Below are positions 42,833-51,334 of a DNA stretch of 64,000 nucleotides, piece by piece. The stretch is from Halobacillus litoralis. GTDB lineage: Bacteria; Bacillota; Bacilli; Bacillales; Halobacillaceae. A program made the position numbers and the translations under genes. Below the pieces are notes generated by a model. That model did not search any database, was not told where the DNA came from, and was given only the letters and a program-made list of their open reading frames with translations. Position 1 is the first letter of the stretch, and the number at the start of each line of letters is the position of its first letter. The stretch lies in contig NZ_CP026118.1 in assembly GCF_004101865.1 (NCBI RefSeq), positions 372,001 through 436,000 of the forward strand. The letters run 5' to 3'.

Positions 42833-43762
42833 TCATGCTGATTTCCCTTTTACCATCAAGTGCGGATGAATAAGCATTTGATAAAGACGATCATGGGTCA
42901 AATCTTGATGCTGCACCCCGAGTAACGGGTGCTTCATCTCTAAATCTCCTTCACTTGTTTTCACGCTGATCTTGTCGACAAGCAAAGTCACCAACAACTT
43001 TCCACTGACACCAGCGGCTTGATACGGAACTAAACGTATCGAGGATTGAACCTCTTCAGACAGCTTATCCATAGATGTGAGCACATTATCTACTTCTAAA
43101 AGGTCCAGCTCATCTTTTGTGAAAAATTGGTTCCACACAAACGTGTCTGCGAGAAATACCATTCGGCGGCTGACCGGATCTATCAATTGGTTTCCGCTAT
43201 CAACCAACCCTTTACAATGCGCTGAACGTCCGTTCCATTCCACTGTTACCTCATAAATATCCTCAAGCTTCATACGATGAACACTGACTTGGCTCAAACG
43301 CCATTTGGTAAAATAATAAGAACAAGGAAACCCGACTAGAACAAACAACCAACTGATTGGATCACCGTACCCACCACTGAATGTAACGACTGTTCCTCCC
43401 TGGACGTTGATTTCTGTCGCTAGAAAATAATGTACGCCCATCATACTTCCACCGATGGCAAAGGTAATAAAATAAAAGCTGATCCATTGAACAAAAAACG
43501 CGCGGAGAGAGGTAAAAGAAAAGGTAACCCAAATGATGAGCATTGAAAAAGTGATTTTCCCTACACTGCTCACCAACCACGAATCAGGCATATAAATTGT
43601 AATCGGGACAATCGCCGAGGCGATAAAAGCACCTGAGATCATTCGTGTTCTTGATGATTTCGCTCTTGTTATCCCCTGTGTAAGCGATAGAATCATTCCA
43701 TCCATCAACAGATTGAGCAACCAAACAGCATCAAGGTATATAATCCCCTCTCCTCCTTCCAT
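42833..43762 (-). CDS. spoIIGA: Sporulation sigma-E factor processing peptidase SpoIIGA
   Basis: A membrane aspartic protease that cleaves pro-sigma-E after septation. Five N-terminal hydrophobic segments precede a cytoplasmic protease domain with the catalytic Asp in [12 protein letters not shown]. The first ATG (43762) gives [17 protein letters not shown], but the SD-like GGAAGGAGGAG lies inside that reading. An ATT at 43744, 7 nt after AAGGAGG, would give [10 protein letters not shown], matching B. subtilis MKIYLD and placing the catalytic residue at 182 versus 183. I list the ATG conservatively. Confidence 0.92.
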   Translation of the reverse strand: MEGGEGIIYLDAVWLLNLLMDGMILSLTQGITRAKSSRTRMISGAFIASAIVPITIYMPDSWLVSSVGKITFSMLIIWVTFSFTSLRAFFVQWISFYFITFAIGGSMMGVHYFLATEINVQGGTVVTFSGGYGDPISWLFVLVGFPCSYYFTKWRLSQVSVHRMKLEDIYEVTVEWNGRSAHCKGLVDSGNQLIDPVSRRMVFLADTFVWNQFFTKDELDLLEVDNVLTSMDKLSEEVQSSIRLVPYQAAGVSGKLLVTLLVDKISVKTSEGDLEMKHPLLGVQHQDLTHDRLYQMLIHPHLMVKGKSA

Positions 43763-43778
43763 GTCTGCTGTTACCAAA

Positions 43779-43811
43779 AGTATAAGCCTGTCCACTTAAA
43801 AAGTCTGTCAT
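43779..43811 (-). promoter_or_regulatory. Candidate Spo0A-type sigma-A promoter of spoIIGA-sigE
   Basis: ATGACA (43806-43811) and TATACT (43779-43784) on the minus strand are 21 bp apart. The B. subtilis spoIIG promoter is known for an unusually wide spacer. TTCTACA (43838-43844), one mismatch from the 0A box, lies upstream. Confidence 0.5.
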
Positions 43812-43904
43812 AATCTGAACCTGTCACTAGCAAGTTTTGTAGAAGCATGGAAAGAATATTCCCAGCCTTCCCATGAAGGTCTAACTTCCCTCAACATGAA
43901 TACT

Positions 43905-44078
43905 CAGTTTCGAAATACCTTGGCTTGGAGAATGGGTTGCGGGGAACCACTCGCTTTCCGTGGGAGTGCGGTGAGTCTCTTCAGGCTAACGCCTTCCGGG
44001 GTCTCACCATGCCCTTTTTTCCCACAGGAGTCTCGCGGTTCCCCACAACCCATTAGTCTAATGAGAACATCGAAACTG
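43905..44078. repeat. GC-rich palindromic element, copy d, with nested arms
   Basis: Outer arms CAGTTTCGA (43905-43913) and TCGAAACTG (44070-44078). Second arms AATGGGTTGCGGGGAACC (43931-43948) and GGTTCCCCACAACCCATT (44037-44054), 18 bp with a single G-T. The core CTCGCTTTCCGTGGGA, GGTGAG, GGGGTCTCACC, TCCCACAGGAGTCTCG matches copies b and c. Confidence 0.87.
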
Positions 44079-44149
44079 CCCTGCAAAAGAGATAGGGAGC
44101 TTCCATAAAATGGCTCTATCTTAACGATAATTCTACACATGGCAAGGTG

Positions 44150-44215
44150 CACGAGGGAACGTCCAGACTTCTGCGGGATGAGCGATTCAGGTGAGAACCC
44201 GGAGAGCGTAAACAC
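44150..44215. repeat. Decayed palindromic element, copy e
   Basis: AGACTTCTGCGGGATGAGCG and GTGAGAACCCGGAGAGCG resemble the half of copy c that reads GAGACTCCTGCGGG...GAGACCCCGCAGAGCG. The other half is not recognisable. Confidence 0.5.
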
Positions 44216-44284
44216 TTAGCTTTAAATGGGCTGGTGAAGAAGCGTCCTTTTTCCACGATGGTCTTCGCCATGTTCGGATTTTCG

Positions 44285-44375
44285 AAAAGGAAGCGAGACT
44301 CCCGGGAGAGAAGGAGGTAGGCGAGATTCCGCTCGAGGAAGCTTGCCAGATCCTCCCGCAGGAAAGTGTTCAAAT
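44285..44375. repeat. Decayed palindromic element, copy f
   Basis: GCGAGACTCCCGGGAG at one end, GCGAGATTCCGCTCGAGGAAGC in the middle and CTCCCGCAGGAAAG at the other follow the order of copy c with several substitutions. Confidence 0.55.
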
Positions 44376-44489
44376 GCGGAATCGTCCTGGTAGACACTCC
44401 ATATGACATTGAACCCCGGTCACCCCGGAATCGAGCCTTACGCTATCCTGCCAGATAGTTGAATGAAATGAAAAAATATAGAAAACATA

Positions 44490-44526
44490 AAAAACCCGCT
44501 ACACATGGGAAAGTGTAGCGGGTTTT
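44490..44526 (-). terminator. Terminator of ftsZ
   Basis: ACCCGCTACAC pairs with GTGTAGCGGGT across a short loop, followed by TTTTTTATG on the minus strand; 8 bp after the ftsZ stop. Confidence 0.92.
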
Positions 44527-44533
44527 CATGATA

Positions 44534-45688
44534 TTATCTGCGACGATTACGATTTCTTAAGAAAGTCGGAATATCAAGAGTGTCTTCTTCTTGATTCGGC
44601 TTTTGTTGTGGTTGAGGAGCTTGCCGGCGAGGTTGTTCTTCTCGTACGGGACGCTCTTGCTGTTGTTCGATCGGCTTAGATTGTTGCACAGGATTTGATG
44701 TCGGGCGATTTTTCTGTTGACCCTGTTCGATTTGTGCTTCATCAAACCCAGTAGCGATCACTGTCACTACGATTTCGTCTTTCAAGTTCTCGTTGATCAC
44801 TGAACCGAAGATGACATTCACTTCCTGGTCTGCCGCAGAGGTTACGATATCAGCAGCTTCCTGGACTTCATAAAGGCTCAAATTCGCTCCTCCACTGATA
44901 TTCATCAAGACGCCATGCGCACCATCAATGGATGTTTCGAGTAGTGGTGAGGAGATCGCTTTTTTCGCTGCTTCAGCTGCTCTGCTTTCTCCTGTAGCGA
45001 TACCAATTCCCATCAATGCAGAACCTTTGTCGACCATGATTGTTTTCACGTCAGCAAAGTCTACGTTGATCAGTCCTGGTACAGCAATCAAGTCTGAAAT
45101 ACCTTGTACACCTTGACGCAGTACGTTATCCGCTTCACGGAATGCCTCAAGCATCGGTGTGTTTTTGTCAACGATTTCTAATAGACGGTCGTTAGGAATT
45201 ACGATCAATGTATCTACTGCGCCCTTAAGACTTTCAGTACCACCACTTGCTTGTGTAGAACGCTTACGGCCTTCAAATGTAAACGGACGAGTAACGACAC
45301 CGACAGTCAAAGCACCAAGTTCTTTGGCAACTTGAGCGATGACAGGAGCCGCTCCTGTACCTGTTCCGCCACCCATACCAGCTGTTACGAATACCATATC
45401 CGCGCCTTGGAGAGCTTCTTCTAGTTGTTCTTTGCTTTCTTCAGCAGCTTTGCGACCGACTTCCGGATTAGCACCTGCGCCTAGTCCGCGCGTCAGTTTG
45501 CCGCCGATCTGCATTTTCACTTCCGCTTTAGAAAGGTTCAATGCCTGTGCATCCGTGTTGACAGCGATGAATTCCACGCCTTGGACACCGTGCTCGATCA
45601 TTCGGTTGACAGCGTTGCTTCCGCCGCCACCTACTCCGATTACTTTAATGGTTGCTAGTGAGTCCATGCTTGTATCAAAATCTAACAT
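44534..45688 (-). CDS. ftsZ: Cell division GTPase FtsZ
   Basis: The tubulin-like GTPase that forms the Z ring. The 384 residues contain the tubulin signature GGGTGTG (106-112), the N-terminal nucleotide loop, the T7 synergy segment NVDFADV, a glutamine- and proline-rich flexible linker, and the C-terminal peptide [13 protein letters not shown] that binds FtsA and SepF. AGGAGG lies 8 nt before the ATG. It follows ftsA by 75 bp. Confidence 0.98.
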   Translation of the reverse strand: MLDFDTSMDSLATIKVIGVGGGGSNAVNRMIEHGVQGVEFIAVNTDAQALNLSKAEVKMQIGGKLTRGLGAGANPEVGRKAAEESKEQLEEALQGADMVFVTAGMGGGTGTGAAPVIAQVAKELGALTVGVVTRPFTFEGRKRSTQASGGTESLKGAVDTLIVIPNDRLLEIVDKNTPMLEAFREADNVLRQGVQGISDLIAVPGLINVDFADVKTIMVDKGSALMGIGIATGESRAAEAAKKAISSPLLETSIDGAHGVLMNISGGANLSLYEVQEAADIVTSAADQEVNVIFGSVINENLKDEIVVTVIATGFDEAQIEQGQQKNRPTSNPVQQSKPIEQQQERPVREEQPRRQAPQPQQKPNQEEDTLDIPTFLRNRNRRR

Positions 45689-45763
45689 CTTCCGTTCCTC
45701 CTAATACACGAGATTACAAGATTTATTGGTTCGTCCGTCCATCGACCGACTCAAACTTGTTCA

Positions 45764-47062
45764 TTAATCAAAGAAATACTTCAAAAGATTACTGAAGCCA
45801 GATTCCTTTTTCTTCTCTGATTTTTCATTTTCTTCCTTAGGCTGTTGTTGCTTAGCCGTACGTTTTTGCTTTTTAGGTTGCGGTTTTTCATGGTAGTCAT
45901 CTGATACGGAAGGAAACATCTCTTTTCCTTGTATTTTCGCATTACGATACGCGAATTGCAAGATTCCTACTCCACTCGTGAACTGAGGTTCACGTACGCC
46001 GATATAATCCGGGATGGCGAGTCTCACATTGGCATGAAATACATCCTGGGCAAGTTCAAGAACACCCGGCATATTCATTGCGCCGCCAGTCAGTACAAAA
46101 CCACCTGGCAACTCCCGTACACCCATCCTTTGAATTTCTTCAGCAGCAAAGACCAAAATTTCTTCTAGTCTAGCTTCAATCATATCAGAGATTTGCAATT
46201 GATTGAATGCCTGCTGCCGATTACTTCCGATAATCGTGACAGAAAAATTTTCCTCTTCATTGGCATCATCAAAAAATGCATGGCCATGCTCGATTTTCAC
46301 CTGCTCTGCTTCTTCGGTCGATGTCCGCAGCCCGATCGACAAATCTTTGGTTAGATTATCCCCGCCGAACGGCACCATGCTCGTCCCTTTCAAATGACCT
46401 TCTTCGAAAACGGAGATGGTTGTCGAACCTCCCCCTACATCAATCAAGGCGACTCCGAGGTTGGTTTCATCTCCAGATAGTGAGACAGTTCCAGAAGCTA
46501 ACGGTTGCAAGCATACATCCAACACTTCCAGCCCTGCTCGTTCCACACATTTAAGCGTATTATGTAAAACGGTTTTCGCGCAGGTAATGATCATGCCTTC
46601 CATTTCCAGACGGACGCCAATCATACCGCGTGGATCTGTAATTTCATCTTGTCCATCCACGATGAATTGACGCGGGATGACATCAATGATCTCGCGTTCT
46701 GGAGGAATAGACACGACCTGGGCAGCATCGATGACTCTAGTAATATCTTCATTACCGATTTCTCTGCTTTCACTGGAAACTGCCACTACACCATGACACG
46801 GTTGAAGTTGAATATGGTTTCCGTTCACACCGACAACGACACGATCGATTGTCATATCCACCATACGCTCTGCTTGTTCAACAGCGGATCGTATCGAATT
46901 CACCGTTTGATCGATGTCTACGATCGCGCCTTTTTTCATTCCGTTCGATTTGGCAGTGCCCACCCCAATGATATTGAGGCTGTCATTCATAATTTCTCCT
47001 ATGATCACTTTGATTCGACTTGTACCTATATCTAAACTTACTAAAATTTCATTTTGATTCAC
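45764..47062 (-). CDS. ftsA: Cell division actin-like protein FtsA
   Basis: Tethers FtsZ to the membrane. GTG at 47062 gives 432 residues beginning MNQNEILVSLDIGTSRIKV, aligned with known FtsA; the longer open frame to 47146 spans the SD (AGGAGGTG) and is rejected. Visible parts are the phosphate 1 loop SLDIGTSRIKV, GVALIDVGGGSTTISVF, GFVLTGGAMNMPG, a low-complexity Lys/Gln/Glu linker, and the amphipathic C-terminal membrane anchor FSNLLKYFFD. Confidence 0.97.
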   Translation of the reverse strand: MNQNEILVSLDIGTSRIKVIIGEIMNDSLNIIGVGTAKSNGMKKGAIVDIDQTVNSIRSAVEQAERMVDMTIDRVVVGVNGNHIQLQPCHGVVAVSSESREIGNEDITRVIDAAQVVSIPPEREIIDVIPRQFIVDGQDEITDPRGMIGVRLEMEGMIITCAKTVLHNTLKCVERAGLEVLDVCLQPLASGTVSLSGDETNLGVALIDVGGGSTTISVFEEGHLKGTSMVPFGGDNLTKDLSIGLRTSTEEAEQVKIEHGHAFFDDANEEENFSVTIIGSNRQQAFNQLQISDMIEARLEEILVFAAEEIQRMGVRELPGGFVLTGGAMNMPGVLELAQDVFHANVRLAIPDYIGVREPQFTSGVGILQFAYRNAKIQGKEMFPSVSDDYHEKPQPKKQKRTAKQQQPKEENEKSEKKKESGFSNLLKYFFD

Positions 47063-47217
47063 CAGTGACGCACCTCCTGTAACAAGCCATATGAGTAGTT
47101 CAAAGCATATCGAATTCACGTCAAAAAAACAATCTTTGAAATACAAACGTAAATGAATTGATATATTGTGTGGAAAAATTGACCGGTTTATGAGAAAAAA
47201 ACTAGTTCAATAGTTGT

Positions 47218-47245
47218 TTTCCACAGACTTTCGTGAATTTCCTCT
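47218..47245 (-). promoter_or_regulatory. Possible sigma-H-type promoter upstream of ftsA
   Basis: AGAGGAAAT (47237-47245) fits the RnAGGAwww -35 pattern and GTGGAAA (47218-47224), 12 bp on, is one mismatch from RnnGAAT. B. subtilis ftsAZ has a sigma-H promoter. This is pattern matching only. Confidence 0.3.
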
Positions 47246-47254
47246 TAATTACGC

Positions 47255-47611
47255 TTATTTTTTTCTGATTTTCGTTAGTAATTTCTGGTCGATGAGTTTT
47301 CTTCGGATAATGGCTAAATTTTGAAACAGCCGAAAACCGAAAGCGAAGACAGCTGCCAAGTACAAATCCACTCCTAATTGGACACCTATGAAAGCCAATA
47401 ACGCTGCCAAAGAAATATTAAAGAAGAACCCCGTCAGAAATACTGTTTCATCGAACGCCTTCTCAAGGTGTGCCCGAATACCGCCGAACAATGTATCGAA
47501 AGCTGCCAAAACGGCGATGGACAAATAATCCGAATAGGCATCAGGAATCCGCATATCTGTCAAGATGCCCAAAGATAGACCGATGACTAAGAATAAAATC
47601 GGCAACCACAC
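47255..47611 (-). CDS. sbp: Small basic protein Sbp (DUF1290)
   Basis: A membrane protein of unknown function that sits before ftsA in many Firmicutes. GTG 47611 gives 118 residues beginning MWLPILFLVIGLSLG, matching the B. subtilis start. Three hydrophobic segments are visible, with LAAFDTLFGGIRAHLEKAF as a family motif, and a basic C-terminus. A GTG 9 nt upstream is less likely. Confidence 0.9.
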   Translation of the reverse strand: MWLPILFLVIGLSLGILTDMRIPDAYSDYLSIAVLAAFDTLFGGIRAHLEKAFDETVFLTGFFFNISLAALLAFIGVQLGVDLYLAAVFAFGFRLFQNLAIIRRKLIDQKLLTKIRKK

Positions 47612-47612
47612 A

Positions 47613-48317
47613 TTAACCACCAGCTTCTTCTAATATTTCTAAATGGAGCGGTGCATCGTATTGTGGTAAAGTCACCTGCTCCTTCAGCTCAAATTGAATT
47701 TCCATGTTGTCCATATTGAAAATGTCCTGAGTGGGACTACCATTCATATAATCTCTTAACTTTTGTGGGTTTTCTGCAAGTACCTTCATGGTGACAGGCA
47801 GTGAACCGACAGGTCTGTTGTTGACATATGTCGCACCATTCACATCCCTGATCGGTGAAATGTTTGTAATACGCTCATTCCCTATACTGACATCTGTAGC
47901 ACCATAAGTGTTGAGCTCATTCAACAAACGAGTCAGTAGGTGTTGGGAAAGTGAGGGATAGGTTTGTTCCGTCAAGCTTTCCTCGAAGATAGGAGCAATT
48001 GTGATCACTACCCCCTCCCCTTCCTTCTTTTCCAGGCCGATTCTCTTTTCCAAAGATGCTATCGATTCTTTCAAAGTCCCCATCTGTTCTTCGGAGGATT
48101 GTTCCTCATAATCTTCTATAGTCTGATCGGCGACTGATATTTTTTCAAGAAGATCCTGTTGGGCATCTTGCTGACGTTTAAGCTCTTCACGGACTTCCCA
48201 TTTATCTCTCGTATCCCGTATATCAGCTTCATGCGATGTAGTTTGGAATTGAACTGCCACCATGAAGCCGAAGAAAAGACAGACGAAAGAAACCAGCCAC
48301 TTTGTTCTTCTTGGCAT
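47613..48317 (-). CDS. ylxX: DUF881 family protein (YlxX-like)
   Basis: A 234-residue membrane-anchored protein: one N-terminal transmembrane segment (LVSFVCLFFGFMVAVQF), a coiled coil (about 40-95) and a DUF881 domain with LLNELNTYGATDVSIGNERI. Function unknown; always near divIB and ftsA in Bacillaceae, so a division-linked role is inferred. ATG 48317 follows AAGGGTG by 6 nt. Confidence 0.88.
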   Translation of the reverse strand: MPRRTKWLVSFVCLFFGFMVAVQFQTTSHEADIRDTRDKWEVREELKRQQDAQQDLLEKISVADQTIEDYEEQSSEEQMGTLKESIASLEKRIGLEKKEGEGVVITIAPIFEESLTEQTYPSLSQHLLTRLLNELNTYGATDVSIGNERITNISPIRDVNGATYVNNRPVGSLPVTMKVLAENPQKLRDYMNGSPTQDIFNMDNMEIQFELKEQVTLPQYDAPLHLEILEEAGG

Positions 48318-48322
48318 GTTGT

Positions 48323-49024
48323 TCACCCTTCAGTCGACAGCCTTGCATCCATTTCGATGCGTTGTTCTTCTGTAATCTTGACTTCTACATTTTCATTGCC
48401 GAGTTGATCCAGGACACCTCTTGTCAATTTCAAACTGGAGGAAAGGACATCTGAATCGCCGATAGCGGAAATTACAAAAGGAGCAGGATGCTGAACACCA
48501 TCCACAGTAATGACAGGACCGGTACATGCAATATAGCTATCTTTCATATACCGCTGACCATTTATAGCAACCGCTTTTGCTCCTGCGCTCAGGAGTTCAT
48601 TAAGAACTTTGTGGATATGACTTTCGTGAACGATGTATTGATTTGCCTGATCCTCTTCAGGGATATACGCCGCATCGCTAAGGGTTACTTGTACTCCCTC
48701 TCCCTGGATAGGAATTTCGCCTGCGAGCATCTGCAGTTTCTTCTTTCGTTCAACAAAATCTACGACCACCTGTTCACGGTCGGCCCATTCTTTTTCATAC
48801 CCTTGAATGTCTTCACGTTTGCTCTTCAGTTCATCGCGGAGTTCCTTGTTCCTTTCCTCCATATCCAGCAGCTGTTGTTGGTAGAAATATTCTTTTTCCC
48901 ATTGGGAATCGTTCAGCTGCACCATTTCAGGCTCACTTTTCGTCTGTTGATAGCTGAAACTGATGAGAAACCCCGATACGAGCAAAACCAAAGACAGGAT
49001 GACAGATCTACCCTTCCGCTTCAT
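48323..49024 (-). CDS. ylxW: DUF881 family protein (YlxW-like)
   Basis: A 233-residue paralogue of its neighbour with the same plan: transmembrane segment (SVILSLVLLVSGFLISF), coiled coil (about 40-105), DUF881 domain (VLNELLSAGAKAVAINGQRY). ATG 49024 follows GAGGAGAG; the longer frame to 49078 lies in divIB. The start lies inside the divIB end (17 bp overlap). Function unknown. Confidence 0.88.
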   Translation of the reverse strand: MKRKGRSVILSLVLLVSGFLISFSYQQTKSEPEMVQLNDSQWEKEYFYQQQLLDMEERNKELRDELKSKREDIQGYEKEWADREQVVVDFVERKKKLQMLAGEIPIQGEGVQVTLSDAAYIPEEDQANQYIVHESHIHKVLNELLSAGAKAVAINGQRYMKDSYIACTGPVITVDGVQHPAPFVISAIGDSDVLSSSLKLTRGVLDQLGNENVEVKITEEQRIEMDARLSTEG

Positions 49025-49805
49025 CTGTACTCTCCTCTTCCTCTGCCGCGTTACTTTCTTCGGTTGGGAATTCCTCAAAATATGCGCCTACATCAATGTG
49101 TATGACCCCTTCAGCCCCTTCATCCAATTGAGAAACGATCGAAGGATAGGATGGCATTTTTGTTGAAAAGCTCCGGATTGATGCTTCGACCTGAAATCCA
49201 TCATTCATATAAAGCATGATTTGATAAGGGTTTCCATCTTTTGGATCCCAATGAATTTCAGAAATCAAATGGGAAACACTTGCCGGGAGATCCTTCAGTT
49301 CTTTGGACATTTCTTTCAAATATGTTTCTTTGTTAAAGCCGACAAGGATGGGAGCATCCCCGCCCTGGACTGATGTCGCATCATCCAGTTTGGAACCGTC
49401 TTCCAGAATGGCATAGAACCCACCATCCTGTTGCACATAGCCGATTCGTTCAGCCTCTTCCACCTCTATTTTCACTGTGTTCGGAAATGACCTATCCACG
49501 GAAACAAAAGTGATTTCTTTGTGTGATTCAATTTGATTCTTCAGTTCTTCTTCATCAACTTTCCAGTAATTCGTATCTGTCGTAATTCCAGCAAGCTCAA
49601 TAATTTCTTCTTCAGAGACGTGATATTGGCCTTCTACGCTGATATTTCGAACATTACTAAGTGGCGACTGGAGATAAACCACTGTCGCAATCAGTATAAA
49701 TAGAATAGTCAAATACAAGATCAACCGACGATTCGCCTTTTTGCGCCTCGTCTGCTTCAGTTTCGGTATGCGATCTTCTATGGAAACCACTTTTCTCTCT
49801 TCCAT
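49008..49805 (-). CDS. divIB: Cell division protein DivIB (FtsQ)
   Basis: Part of the DivIB-DivIC-FtsL complex that controls septal wall synthesis. About 265 residues: cytoplasmic basic tail, membrane segment (LILYLTILFILIATVVYL), POTRA domain beginning SNVRNISVEGQYHVSEEEII, then a beta domain and an acidic C-terminal tail. Two ATG codons fit poorly with AAGGAG (2 nt for 49814, 11 nt for 49805), so the start is uncertain by three codons. murG and murB, its usual upstream neighbours, are absent. Confidence 0.93.
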   Translation of the reverse strand: MEERKVVSIEDRIPKLKQTRRKKANRRLILYLTILFILIATVVYLQSPLSNVRNISVEGQYHVSEEEIIELAGITTDTNYWKVDEEELKNQIESHKEITFVSVDRSFPNTVKIEVEEAERIGYVQQDGGFYAILEDGSKLDDATSVQGGDAPILVGFNKETYLKEMSKELKDLPASVSHLISEIHWDPKDGNPYQIMLYMNDGFQVEASIRSFSTKMPSYPSIVSQLDEGAEGVIHIDVGAYFEEFPTEESNAAEEEESTDEAEG

Positions 49806-49919
49806 AACGGGCATTTCTCCTTATTTCCAGACACCCTTCCGATGCGTTTCTACAGCTGTTTGAAAGAATGATATTCCTTGAAAAGATGTCGAGATCCGAC
49901 TCTACATCTAGATGTACCC

Positions 49920-49928
49920 ATTATATCA
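49920..49928 (-). promoter_or_regulatory. Extended -10 promoter for the divIB-ylxW-ylxX-sbp unit
   Basis: TGATATAAT on the minus strand, about 110 bp upstream of divIB. No clear -35 hexamer. It would restart transcription after the spoVE terminator. Confidence 0.5.
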
Positions 49929-50142
49929 CAAAAACAGACTCGCAGATTGAGAGAGTTTTACTAGTTTCCCTTCAAATTTTATACATAAAAAAGCTTATTT
50001 CGAGGGGAGGTACAAGATTTCGCTAAATTCATGTACCCAGTATAACCAATGTTCAAACAACTATAAAATTGATGACGAACATTCACAGGTGGAATAATGA
50101 TAATAAAAATTTACCCACAGGGTGTAATCTTAATTCCCTGAC

Positions 50143-50171
50143 ACAAAAAAGACGTCGCCGACGGCAACGCC
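50143..50171 (-). terminator. Terminator of spoVE
   Basis: GGCGTTGCC pairs with GGCGACGTC through two G-T pairs around GTC, followed by TTTTTTGT on the minus strand. Confidence 0.75.
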
Positions 50172-50173
50172 TT

Positions 50174-51271
50174 TCATCGATTGGAAAACCTGCTGACACT
50201 TAATAAAAGCCCAAGTGATGCAAGAGTCAAAGTAAGTGAGGAGCCTCCATAGCTGACCAGAGGTAAAGTGATCCCTGTGACTGGAATCAGCCCTGTAACA
50301 ACACTTACATTGATCATGACCTGGATGGAAATCATACCGACGATCCCAAGTGCAAGAAGAGATCCGAACAGGTCGGGGGCCAACAAACTTGTCCTGATCC
50401 CCCTCCACAACAAAATGAAAAATAGACTCAAAACCAAAAACCCACCCAAAAATCCGAGTTCTTCAGCAAGGACAGCAAATATGAAGTCTGTTTGGGGTTC
50501 GGGTAAGTAAAAGAATTTCTGCATGCTGTTGCCAAGTCCTAATCCAAGCAACCCCCCAGGCCCGATCGCATACAGGGATTGTATGATTTGGAAGCCCGCC
50601 CCCAGAGGATCTTCCCATGGATGTAAGAAGGCTGTAATTCTTTTTATCCGGTACGGTGCAGAAGCAATCAATCCGATCATTCCCGCCATTCCCGCTGCAG
50701 CAATCCACATGAAGTGGCTGATCCGTGCCCCTGCTGTGAACATCATGACAAGGCATGTCCCGACCATAACCACACCGGTTCCTAAATCTGGCTGCAGCAT
50801 GATTAGGCCGAATGGGATGAGGATGAGAGCCAGTCCAGGTAAAAAACCTTCTTGAAATGAATTCATTTTCTTTTGGCGGTCCGATAAGAAACGAGCCAGA
50901 AAGAGAATCAACCCTAATTTCATAAACTCAGAAGGCTGGATACTGAACATGCCGACACCGATCCAACTCCTCGCCCCTCCTCTTACCATTCCGACCCCGG
51001 GGATCAGTACAGCCAAAAGGCACACCAGGCAGATGATCATAATGAGTTTCGAGTGCCGATGCCACACATAATAAGGAATTCGGGATAAGACTACCATGGC
51101 GATCAATCCAGCCGTAGCAAAAAGAATTTGCCTTTTAGCATAAAACCATGGATCATCGAATTTGTACTCAGACCAAATACTTGAAGAGCTGTACACCATC
51201 ACGATCCCGATCACAAGGATTCCGATAATCGCAATGACCAACCACAAATCCGGCTTTTTCTGTTCTTCCAT
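50174..51271 (-). CDS. spoVE: SEDS-family peptidoglycan polymerase SpoVE (FtsW-like)
   Basis: A glycosyltransferase of the FtsW/RodA/SpoVE family that polymerises lipid II. About 365 residues and ten hydrophobic segments. Signature regions seen are SWIGVGMFSIQPSEFMKLGL, MLQPDLGTGVV, NSMQKFFYLPEPQTDFIFAV, LAEELGFLGG and the C-terminal GLIPVTGITLPLVSYGGSS. Position in the dcw cluster next to murD matches B. subtilis spoVE. The vegetative FtsW of B. subtilis is encoded elsewhere, so sporulation-specific use is inferred. Confidence 0.9.
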   Translation of the reverse strand: MEEQKKPDLWLVIAIIGILVIGIVMVYSSSSIWSEYKFDDPWFYAKRQILFATAGLIAMVVLSRIPYYVWHRHSKLIMIICLVCLLAVLIPGVGMVRGGARSWIGVGMFSIQPSEFMKLGLILFLARFLSDRQKKMNSFQEGFLPGLALILIPFGLIMLQPDLGTGVVMVGTCLVMMFTAGARISHFMWIAAAGMAGMIGLIASAPYRIKRITAFLHPWEDPLGAGFQIIQSLYAIGPGGLLGLGLGNSMQKFFYLPEPQTDFIFAVLAEELGFLGGFLVLSLFFILLWRGIRTSLLAPDLFGSLLALGIVGMISIQVMINVSVVTGLIPVTGITLPLVSYGGSSLTLTLASLGLLLSVSRFSNR

Positions 51272-51306
51272 AAAAAAAGCCCCACCTCCCATCTTTAATG
51301 GAAAAC

Positions 51307-51334
51307 AGGGCTTAAGCTTGTCACATAAAGCCCT
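51307..51334 (-). terminator. Possible attenuating hairpin after murD
   Basis: AGGGCTT pairs with AAGCCCT across a 14-nt loop, then GTTTTCC. Only seven pairs, so it may reduce rather than stop transcription into spoVE. Confidence 0.4.

Larger units (their letters stand above)
43763..44533. other. Repeat-rich gap between spoIIGA and ftsZ
   Basis: No convincing gene. It contains the spoIIGA promoter region, palindromic element copy d, two decayed copies (e and f) and the ftsZ terminator. Longer open frames across it are produced by the repeats and have no SD. The bpr protease gene found after ftsZ in B. subtilis is absent. Confidence 0.75.
49806..50173. other. Gap between spoVE and divIB, without murG or murB
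   Basis: An AT-rich, gene-free gap of about 370 bp. It holds the spoVE terminator and the candidate divIB promoter. No remnant of murG or murB coding sequence is visible. Confidence 0.75.

Noticed and set aside
44116-44409. Open frame of 97 codons on the minus strand in the spoIIGA-ftsZ gap
   Set aside because: It runs through decayed repeat copies, has no SD and no recognisable protein pattern.
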